From a bacterium (GTDB lineage Bacteria; Myxococcota_A; Bradymonadia; UBA7976; UBA1532), in contig JAUHYW010000016.1 of NCBI GenBank assembly GCA_030426085.1, positions 79,842 to 143,841 on the forward strand: DNA of 64,000 bases. Direction: 5' to 3'. The position numbers were made by a program, and so were the translations under genes. The notes under the pieces are model-generated. The model worked only from the letters and a program-made list of their open reading frames with translations, did no database searches and was not told the origin of the DNA. Below, in pieces: positions 42,242 to 51,000 of the stretch. How positions within the stretch are numbered: position 1 is the first letter of the stretch; every line of letters begins with the position of its first letter.

Positions 42242-45200
42242 CGGCCGGGCTCGACCTTCACCCCGGCGCCCGGCGAGCGGCCGCGCACCGTGCGATCGTA
42301 CGCCTGCTCGGCCCGGGCCGGGGGCTGGCCGAAGCCGCCGTCCACGGTGGCCCGTACCCGGTAGTAGAAGTCATAGGTGCCTTTGGGCAGGCTCTCGTAG
42401 TGCCACACCACCCGATCGTCCAGGTACTGCACGTAGTCTGGCGTCGCGCTGAGCTGCCCGGTCGGCGCCGCCTCGGGCGGGGCGGTGGCCAGGCGGGGGT
42501 TGAGCGGCTCGAGCCCGGCGGCGAGCGGCGCCGTGACGGCGACGTAGTAGCGGTCCTCGGGGTTGACCACCTGGATGTGCTCCTCGATGACCGCGCCCAC
42601 CGCCACCGTCAGCGTCTGCCCCGGCCCCTCGATCGGCGTCCGCACCGGCGGCGCGTCGGCCTGGATCTGCTGCCACTCGCGGGTGACGACGAAGCCATCG
42701 CTCTGAGCGGGGGCGTCCCGGGGCGGGGCGGCGGGCACGTAGCGCACCATCTCCAGCGCCACCGCCGTCTTCGGGCCGTCGGGCGCCAGCGTGAGCGTGC
42801 CCGACCCGACCGCCTCGGTGATGTGGGACGCGACCGGGGTGCCATCGCCGGCCTTCAGCGTGATGGGATCGCCGCCGTCGACCGCCAGCGCCGCGCGCGC
42901 CGTCTGCCCCCCCGCCTTGCCCAGCCAGTCGGCCAGCGCCAGCAGCGCGGCGGCGTCGGTGCTCGGGCTGCCCCAGCCGTCGCCCCGGCCGAGCTGCACC
43001 AGCGCGTCGGCCACCAGATCGAGCCGCTCGCCGGTGTGGCCCGCGGCGACCAGCGCCCGGGTCATCTCGGCCAGCGAGCGGGCCTCGGACGCCAGGATGA
43101 GCGGGTGGCGGGTGTCGAGCCGGCGGCGCAGGCCGCTGTAGATCTCGCGGCCCTGGTACAGCCGCACGGTGATGCCCCCGGCGATGGCCTCGACCAGCCG
43201 GGTGTACAGCGCGTCGTCGACCACGTCGGGGGCCCGGCTGCCGGCCAGCACCGCGCTCGACAGGCCGTCGTAACCCAAGAACTGCGCGTTGCGGGCCATC
43301 TCGGCGAAGTACGGCGGATCCAACGCCTCGAGGTGGGCCAGCCCGTCCAGGGCCCGGGACCGCTCGTACCACCGCTCGCCGCTGACGAACCAGCCGGCGT
43401 CCGAGCGCAGGGCCCGGCGCAGCGCGTCGGTCAGCCGGGTCTGGAGCCCGCGATCGACGGTGTAGCCCGCCTCGATCGCGTCGGCCAGGAAGTGCGCCGC
43501 GTCGGCCGTGAGATCGACCCGCCCCCGGGTCCCCGGCCACCAGCCGACCAGCCCCCGGTCGTCGATGACCAGCGGCAGCCAGGCCAGGGTCTCGGCCACC
43601 AGCCGATCGAGCATCGCCCCCGGGTCGCCGATCAGCAGCGCGTCGCGCAGGGCCTCGACCCCCAGCACCGCCCGGGCCCGCGCCAGCCGCTGGCGGGTGT
43701 CGCCGGTGGTCGGCCGGCGCACGGCGTCGAGCGCGGCCGCCATCCGGGCCAGCGCCGGGCGGCTCGCCAGCATCACGGTGCGCCGCACGGTGCCCGGGCG
43801 GGCCGGCTCGTCGAGGGCCTCGAGCGCCGTCGGCTGGCCCGCCTTCAGCTCGAGGATGCGCCGGCGCAGCACCGGCCGGCGGTCGGGCTGCACCGGCAGC
43901 TCGACCTGGAAGGCGTCCCCCGCGCCGTCGGCCTGCCGGTTGGCGGCGACCTTCACCGTCGCCCGGTCGGTCTCGGGCTCGCCGTCCGCGCCCAGCGGCG
44001 GCATGTCGACGGTCACCGGCCACCCGAGCCGGCGGGCCCGAAGCGGATCCCACGCCACGACCTGGCGCGCATCGCCGCCCACGGTCAGCCCGGTGGCCTC
44101 CAGCCTGGCCTCGCCCGGGCCGCCGGCCCCCTCGACGATGCGCCCCACCGCGGCTGCGGTGAAGGCGTCGCCCGGCCGCACGAAGCGGGGCAGGGCCGGC
44201 TGCACCAGCAGCGGCAGCCGGACCTCGATGGCGCTCTTGGCGAACCCGAACCGGCGGGGCCCGGCGGCGGCCTTGGCCCGGATGGCGAACACGGTCAGGT
44301 TGTCGGGCAGCGTCACCTGCACCGTGCGCTCGCCGCTGTCGTCCACCGCCAGCGCCGCCTCGTAGTAGGGCACCGGCTGGAAGTTCTTGCGCACCGTGAT
44401 GCGGTCGAGCGCGTCCTCCTCGTCGTCCCCGTCGCCGCCGCCGGGCATCTCGGCGAACGGGATGCGGCCGAAGCCCAGGTTGCGGGTGTCGCGCACCTCG
44501 ACCCGGCTGCGGGGGTCGGTGATGAAGTCGGGCAGCGGATCGAGGCGGGCCTCTTCGGCCAGAGCCAGCACCGCCTTGTCGACCAGCCACAGCGTGACCT
44601 CGCCGCTCTGGGGCTTGCCGTCGGGATCCTTCAGCTCGACGGTCAGCGGGAAGGTCTGCCCCGGCATCGCGTTGTCGGGGTGGCTCAGCTTCACGTCGAC
44701 CCGGTTGCCCCGGGGCTCGACCTCGAGCCACAGCGTCGAGGCCACCGTCGTCGGCTTGCCCAGATCGCGGGCGGTGGCCTTGCCCGGGGTGCCCTCGCCG
44801 ACCCGGCCCCGCATCAGCACGACGTGCACCGGCAGCCGGGGCGCGAAGCGATCCTCCAGCTCGATGCCCAGCGACGCCTTGCCCTCGCGCACCGGCAGCC
44901 AGCGGTAGCGGTTGCCGGTGGGGGTCTCGATGATCACCAGCGCCTCGGCCCGCTGGAACGGGCTCTGGAGCACGACCCGCGCGGTCTGCCCCGGGCGGTG
45001 CTTCTCCCGATCGCTCGACAGTTCGAAGACGCCCGCCTCGGGCTTGTCCCAGGCCACCGCGCCGGTGCCGCCGGCGTACAGATCGAGGGTCACCACCTGG
45101 GCTCGCCCCAGCCGATCGCGGGCCTCGAGCTCGACGAGGTAGACCCCCGCCTTCTCGATGGCCAGATCGGTCGTGATGGGCTGCCCGGCGCTGGTCACCT

Positions 45201-48030
45201 TCGTCGTCAGCACCGGCTCGTCGACGATGTCGGTCACATAGCGCGCCTCGCCGTGGGCGAAGTCACTCGCTTGCAGGTGCGCGTGCCACGCCCGCCGCTT
45301 GAGGGTCACCTGCACCTCGACCCCGGCCTTCAAGCCGCCGTCGGGGCCGGCGACGATGATCTCGGGGCGGATGACCTCGGCCGTCGGCAGGTAGCGGGGC
45401 AGCTTGAGCCCCAGCGCGAAGGCGGGCACCGCGTTGACCCGCTTGACCGAGGTCACGGTCTGATCGTCGTCTCCGGTGACGGTGGCTTCGATGACATAGG
45501 TCCGCGGCTGGGCGGTGGGTTCGACGCTGGGATCCAGCTCGATGGTGGCCGCGCCCTGGGCGTCGGTGATGCCATCCTGGGTCACGGCGGGGCGGGTCGT
45601 GAAGCGGCGGGTGCGGGTGTAGCGCCCGTCCGAGCTGTAGACGAAGCCCTCCCGCGGCTCGGGGGTCCAGGCGTAGGGGAACTGGGTCACCCGCCAGCTC
45701 ACCGGCCGCTCGACGACCTGCCCGCCCGCGTACCACGAGGCGACGAGCCGGGTGGCGAACGGCGCGTCGAGCGGCACGGTGCGATCGCCGATGAGATCGA
45801 CCTCGAAGCGAGGCAGGCGGTACGCCTCGACCTCGAAGGCCGCCCGGCAGCGGGTCTCGTTGTCTTTGTCGGCGTACACCGCCTCGTAGGTCCCGGTCGG
45901 CGGGTCGTCCTCCTCCCACCTGGCGTAGAACCCGCCGGTCGCGGTCGTCGTGACGGGCAGCAGGCGGGCGTCGCCGTCGGGGCCCTCGATGCGGATGGTG
46001 CCCTCGATGCCGGCGTTCACCGTCAGATCGCCCTGAAACCGGGTGCGGACCCAGCCCTTGATGTGCACCGGGTGCTCGGGGCGGTACATCGGGCGCTCGG
46101 TGAAGACATGGCACAGCCGGTCGGGCTTCTCCTTGCGGCTGTCGAGCTGGCCCGAGGTCCAGCCGAGCCAGTCCGAGCCGCCGTGGCGCCAGTGATCGTC
46201 GCGGAAGGTCTCCGGCGGATCGGCCGGGTCGAGCACGAGGATGTCATCCCCCCGGGTCACCGTGATGCGGCGCACGGTCACCGACCGCCCCTGGATCCGG
46301 CCCGGCGCCTGCCATCGCACCATGCCCTTGCCATCGGTTGTGCCATCGAAGAGCCGCTGCCACGTCGTCTTGCCGGCCTCGCTCACCCGGCCCTCGACCC
46401 GCACCTTCGCCCCCCGCACCGGCTTGCCGCTGTCGAGCGAGGTGACCACGAACCGCACGTCGTCGGCCGACTCGACCGTCGACAGCGTCAGATCGGTGAC
46501 CTGCAATCGCATCCACGACCGGCGGGTGCTGCCGTCGAGCAGGCGAAGGCCGACGAGGTAGTGCCCCGGCTCGCTCTTGCCCGCGATCCGGGCCAGATGC
46601 GGCCGCAGATCGAGGCCGAACGTGGCCGCGTCGCCCTCGGGGCGCAGGGGCAGGTCGACCAGGGTCGAGACGCCGGGGGTGCCCATCGCCCGCAGCCGGG
46701 CGTTCAGCTCGCCCGACGGAATGGGATCGGGCGCGGTCCACGGATCGGGCACCTCGCCCGGACCGGGCGGCCGCTGGCTCTCGTCGAGGCTCGGCACCCG
46801 GCTGGGGAAGGGCCAGAAGTTGCGGTCGAGCGGGTCGACCCGGTGCACCCGCAGGTCGGCCCGGCCGTGCCCCCGCCCTTGCAGCGGCACCCGCTGGGGC
46901 CCGCGCAGCTCGGCGATGCCTTCGCTCTTCGTCCAGCGCAGGTAGGGCGACTGGCGGGGGAAGTACATCCAGGCCGAGGCCTCCTCGCGCAGCTCGAGGG
47001 CCCGGTCGCGGCGGTCGCGCACCGGCGCCGGCACCACGCTCACCCGGTAGAGCGTCTCCCGCTCGAAGTCGCCCGAGATCTGGAGCCGGCGCCCGGCGGG
47101 GCGGAACTCGACGTTCTTCACCGCCGGCTCGAAGCGCACCAGGCTGCGGCCCTCGATGGCGGTCCAGTCGGCGAGCTCGGCGGTGAAGTCGAGGTAGAGC
47201 CGGCGATCGCCGCGGCAGCGCAGCGGCTGATCCTTCGAGTAGCGGGCGCCGTCGGGCCCCACCGGCAGCGACCCGCCGCGGCAGGCGATGGCCTTCACCC
47301 GGAACGGCTCGGCGGTGGAGAAGTCGACCGTCGTCACCGCCTCGGCCCCGTCGTCGAGGGCCAGCGCGAAGCGCAGCGTCGCCCGGATGCCGGCCGGGAT
47401 GGGCCGGGCGAGGGTGACGGTGTACCGGGCCGGCGCGTCGGCCCGCGCCCGCTGCAACGCCTTGATCGCGAAGTCCTCGGCGCCCAGCCGCTGCACCGGC
47501 CCGTCGCCCAGGCCGGGCAGGGCCCGCAGCTCGATGGTCAGCATCTCGGCCAGCGCCGCGGTCGGCACCGGGGTGGGGAAGGTGAGGGTGATGTCTTCGA
47601 CCGGCTCGAGCCCGTCGGCGCCGTCCCGGGGCACCGTGCGGCTGGGCGGCGTCATCAGCGTCGCGACGCGCCGGGTCTCGCCGTCGGCCTTCACCGTGAA
47701 GCGGCGCAGCGCGGGCCACGGCTCGGCCGGGCGGAACTGCAGCGTGCGTCTGTCGAGCCATTGCCATGCGCCGGGCCACGGTGGGTCGAGGGCGGCGTGC
47801 TTCGAGGGGTCGTCCTCCGGGCCGGGGCCCTTCACCCGGTTGCCGTCGAAGAAGATCGTGATCGGATCCCACGAGCGCAGGAAGCGATCGGGCACGATGA
47901 CGGTGTCATCGGCGTCGGACGGTCGCTGCCACAAGGCTTCGTAGATGGCGTCGCCGCCGGGCACGGCGACCGCGGCGGTGGCGAGCAGCAGCGCGGGCAG
48001 GATCAAGCGCCGGGCATGTCGGCGGGTCAT
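42238..48030 (-). CDS. Alpha-2-macroglobulin family protein without thioester motif
   Basis: A 1930-residue periplasmic protein with a signal peptide (about 1-25) but no lipobox Cys. The order fits bacterial A2M: N-terminal MG domains, VFTERPMYRPEHPVHIKGWV near residue 630, MG domains with VEVQVTLKRRAW and PGQTARVVLQSPF, ADKxLxxLA-type bait region neighbours (WLVDKAVLALAEE), then the A2M and toroid domain with DAAALLALADWLGK, and a C-terminal receptor-like domain (YYVAVTAPLAAGLEPLNP). The thioester CxEQ is absent; the position reads as ordinary residues, so covalent trapping of proteases is not expected and conformational roles, as proposed for YfaS, are more likely. GGAG lies upstream of the ATG. 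Confidence 0.93.
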   Translation of the reverse strand: MTRRHARRLILPALLLATAAVAVPGGDAIYEALWQRPSDADDTVIVPDRFLRSWDPITIFFDGNRVKGPGPEDDPSKHAALDPPWPGAWQWLDRRTLQFRPAEPWPALRRFTVKADGETRRVATLMTPPSRTVPRDGADGLEPVEDITLTFPTPVPTAALAEMLTIELRALPGLGDGPVQRLGAEDFAIKALQRARADAPARYTVTLARPIPAGIRATLRFALALDDGAEAVTTVDFSTAEPFRVKAIACRGGSLPVGPDGARYSKDQPLRCRGDRRLYLDFTAELADWTAIEGRSLVRFEPAVKNVEFRPAGRRLQISGDFERETLYRVSVVPAPVRDRRDRALELREEASAWMYFPRQSPYLRWTKSEGIAELRGPQRVPLQGRGHGRADLRVHRVDPLDRNFWPFPSRVPSLDESQRPPGPGEVPDPWTAPDPIPSGELNARLRAMGTPGVSTLVDLPLRPEGDAATFGLDLRPHLARIAGKSEPGHYLVGLRLLDGSTRRSWMRLQVTDLTLSTVESADDVRFVVTSLDSGKPVRGAKVRVEGRVSEAGKTTWQRLFDGTTDGKGMVRWQAPGRIQGRSVTVRRITVTRGDDILVLDPADPPETFRDDHWRHGGSDWLGWTSGQLDSRKEKPDRLCHVFTERPMYRPEHPVHIKGWVRTRFQGDLTVNAGIEGTIRIEGPDGDARLLPVTTTATGGFYARWEEDDPPTGTYEAVYADKDNETRCRAAFEVEAYRLPRFEVDLIGDRTVPLDAPFATRLVASWYAGGQVVERPVSWRVTQFPYAWTPEPREGFVYSSDGRYTRTRRFTTRPAVTQDGITDAQGAATIELDPSVEPTAQPRTYVIEATVTGDDDQTVTSVKRVNAVPAFALGLKLPRYLPTAEVIRPEIIVAGPDGGLKAGVEVQVTLKRRAWHAHLQASDFAHGEARYVTDIVDEPVLTTKVTSAGQPITTDLAIEKAGVYLVELEARDRLGRAQVVTLDLYAGGTGAVAWDKPEAGVFELSSDREKHRPGQTARVVLQSPFQRAEALVIIETPTGNRYRWLPVREGKASLGIELEDRFAPRLPVHVVLMRGRVGEGTPGKATARDLGKPTTVASTLWLEVEPRGNRVDVKLSHPDNAMPGQTFPLTVELKDPDGKPQSGEVTLWLVDKAVLALAEEARLDPLPDFITDPRSRVEVRDTRNLGFGRIPFAEMPGGGDGDDEEDALDRITVRKNFQPVPYYEAALAVDDSGERTVQVTLPDNLTVFAIRAKAAAGPRRFGFAKSAIEVRLPLLVQPALPRFVRPGDAFTAAAVGRIVEGAGGPGEARLEATGLTVGGDARQVVAWDPLRARRLGWPVTVDMPPLGADGEPETDRATVKVAANRQADGAGDAFQVELPVQPDRRPVLRRRILELKAGQPTALEALDEPARPGTVRRTVMLASRPALARMAAALDAVRRPTTGDTRQRLARARAVLGVEALRDALLIGDPGAMLDRLVAETLAWLPLVIDDRGLVGWWPGTRGRVDLTADAAHFLADAIEAGYTVDRGLQTRLTDALRRALRSDAGWFVSGERWYERSRALDGLAHLEALDPPYFAEMARNAQFLGYDGLSSAVLAGSRAPDVVDDALYTRLVEAIAGGITVRLYQGREIYSGLRRRLDTRHPLILASEARSLAEMTRALVAAGHTGERLDLVADALVQLGRGDGWGSPSTDAAALLALADWLGKAGGQTARAALAVDGGDPITLKAGDGTPVASHITEAVGSGTLTLAPDGPKTAVALEMVRYVPAAPPRDAPAQSDGFVVTREWQQIQADAPPVRTPIEGPGQTLTVAVGAVIEEHIQVVNPEDRYYVAVTAPLAAGLEPLNPRLATAPPEAAPTGQLSATPDYVQYLDDRVVWHYESLPKGTYDFYYRVRATVDGGFGQPPARAEQAYDRTVRGRSPGAGVKVEPGR

Positions 48031-48076
48031 GGGGTGACTCCGGGAGGCATCGGGTGCGAGAGAAGGGGAGCGTTGT

Positions 48077-51000
48077 TCAGTTGACGTCGGGGGTGCGGCC
48101 CGAGAGGCGCAGGTACTTGCGCACGACCGCGTCCGGGGGGCCGTCGCTCGGCGGCTCGACCCCGGCCAGCGCCGGGCGGGCGGTCACCGGGGCAGCGTCG
48201 ACTGGCAGCCGCAGCACGAGCACGTAGGCCCCGGGGGTCAGCTTCGGCATCTGCACCGGCCCCTCGCCGATGGGCGCACCCCGGGCGTCGAGCAGCGTGG
48301 CCTCGACCCGGTCGGCCGCCGCGCGGACCCCGATGCCGATCGCCGCCTCGCGGTCGACCTCGAAGCGGAACGGGCGGGCCTCGCCCGGCGCCAGCAGGAT
48401 CTCGGGGCCGGGGCCCTCGCCGATGGGGGTCGGGCGGCTGATGGTGGCCTCGGCCGCGCCCCACAGCGGCGCGCCGGCCAGCCCCCGGAGCTGAACGACG
48501 CCCTCGCCGGTGGGCAGCCACAGGTCGAGCCGCCCGCCGCCGGGGCGCAGCTCGACCCGCTCGGCGCCGTCGGTCGGCCGGGCCACCGCGGCGAAGGGCG
48601 CCGGCAGCTTCAGGTGCAGCATCGCCGGGCCGCCCAGCGCCACCCGGGCCACCACGCTGCCGCCGCGCAGGGGCACCCGCGTATTGCGCTCGATGGTCAC
48701 CCCCGGCGCGCCGGCCACGCCCCACGGGCCGATCGGGCGGCCGTCGGCCGGGGCCAGCCACGCCAGGACCGGCCCCGCGGCGTGGTGCAGCACCAGCGTG
48801 CCGCCCTGCTGCGTGGCCGCGCCCTCGGCGGGGCCGATGCGGCCGCGGGGGTCGACGAACGTCGCGTGGTCGACCGCCCCGGCCAACCGCAAGCGGGCGT
48901 CGGCGGCGGCCACGGCCACCCGCAGCTCGCCCCGGCGGGTGGCGGTCATCTCGAAGGGGGTGTCGGCGGTGACGGCGGGCGGGGGGCGGTCGTCCTCGAC
49001 CGCGATCAGCCGGACCGGCCCCGGCGCGGTCCCCGGGTTGATGAGCGTGACCCGCCGCACCGGACCCGGCGTCGCGCTCGACGGCCCGTCGGCGGCCCAG
49101 GCGACGCCGTCCCCGGCCACCGCAGCCAGCCCCGCCCCCAGGGTGATGTGCGGCGCGTGCCCGGCGGGCAGCTCGACGGTGACGCTGCGCCCCGGCTCGA
49201 CGCGGGCGTCGTAGGCCCCGTCGACGACCTTCGCGGCCGCTGGCCGGTCGAGGGTGACCGCGCGCACCCGCACCTCGAGGGGCGATCCGTCGCCCGAGGT
49301 CAGCTCGACGAAGGTGGCCCCCTCGGCGGCGTAGACCGCCGACGACTGCTTGCCCACCGCCATCGGGGCGCCGCTCAGCCGCACGCCGGGGCGACCGATG
49401 GGGCTGCGGGCTTCGATCCATCGGGGCCCGCCGGCCTTGGCCAGATCGAGGCGCACCGGGCGGTCGCCGGGCACGGTCAGCGCGACCGGATCGGCGCCGG
49501 CCACGACCCGCCGGACGGTCACCCGCCCCGCCTCGCCGACCACCACCAGCCCCCGGCTGCCGACCGGGATCGGCCGCTCGCCCACCGGCGCGCAGGTGTC
49601 CACGCAGGCCCGGGTGTCGGGCGGACCCGAGATGGCGAAGACGCCGGGGGTGACCCCGGGCAGCGCGATGACCGCGGCCGGGGCCCGCCCCGGATCGGCG
49701 GAGAGGCCCCGGGCCGCTTCGGGCTCGGAGGGCTGCACCCCGCGGGGCGCGTAGGCGGTCACGTTCACCGGCAGCCCCCGCTGATCGAGCGACCACACCC
49801 GCAGCCGATGGGCCGCGCCGGTGACCGGGCGGGCCGCGATCCACAGATCGGTGCCGGTGCCCTCGGCCAGCGTCTGCCAGCCGCCGTCGCGCTCGACCTC
49901 GATGGCCAGCCCGGCGTTCTGGGTCGAATCCAGCCGGGCGAGCACCGCGGGCGGCCCGTCGATCGCGGGCAGGGGCAGGTGATGCGTCGCGCCGTCGGGC
50001 ACCAGCGCCCGGGCCTCCTCGAAGGCCAGCGGCGCGCCGTCCACCGCCGACGGGGCCTGCATGCTGATCGTCGTGCGCCCCCGATCGCCGTCCAGCGCCT
50101 CGACCACGAGCCGGTACTCGCCCGGGATCAGCCGGCGGGCCATGCGGAAGTTCCACCCGTCGGGCCGGTCGTCGGCCAGCGCCAGCGAGCGCCCCTCGGC
50201 GTCGAGCAGCCGGGCCCGCACGTCGATGTCGCCCTCCGACGTGATCTCGTAGAGCCCCGCGGCGCCCACCGCGAGCGGGATCGTGGCCGGCGGGCGGATC
50301 GCGCGCTGGTGCCCGGCCATCAGCCGCGCGGGGGTCATCTTCACGGTGTAGGGCACGTGATCGTTGCGCCGGGCGCAGCGCACCGCGAGGCGGTAGTCAC
50401 CGGCCGTCAGCTCGAGGTCGGCCTCACCCACCACGCGGGCCACCCGGGCCCGGCTCTCGCCCTCGCTGCGCAGCAGCTCGCCGACCATCTCGTCGCCCAG
50501 ATCGAAGCGCACCGACCCGTCGGCGGGCAGGGTGAAGTCCCACCAGTCGGGGGCGCGCTCGCCGCTCGCCGGCTCGCGCCAGACGTGGTTCACCGTCTGC
50601 CGGGCGGGCAGGGGATGCGGCCCGTGCCCGGTGAAGCGCTGCCGCTCGCGCACCGGCTCGAGGCGGGTCTGACGGCGGGTCTCGACGGCGGTGGGCAGCA
50701 CGATGACCCGGTAGCGCCCCGGCTCGAACACCCGGGTCGTATCGCACTCGATCTCGGGCCGGGTGATGGGCCAGCCGTCGTCGTCCTCGAGCCGGCAGCG
50801 GAACGTGTGCCCCCGGCCGATGCTGCGCAGGCGATAGCGCCCCTGCTCGGCGACGTCGAAGGTGTAGGCCACCGCCCGCCCCGCGGGCACCGTGCGCCGG
50901 GCGGGGATGTCGGGCCGCAGCGCGCCGCCGTCGATCAGCGGCGTCGCCACCAGGTGCACCCCCAGGCGCCCCCGGCTCGCGCCCCGGGTCGAGACGGTGA

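Noticed and set aside
42133..48084. Very long plus-strand open frame of nearly 2000 codons opposite the A2M gene
   Set aside because: It mirrors the A2M gene, has low-complexity Arg/Gly/Pro/His-rich content, no domain and no ribosome site. Long antisense frames are expected at this GC content.
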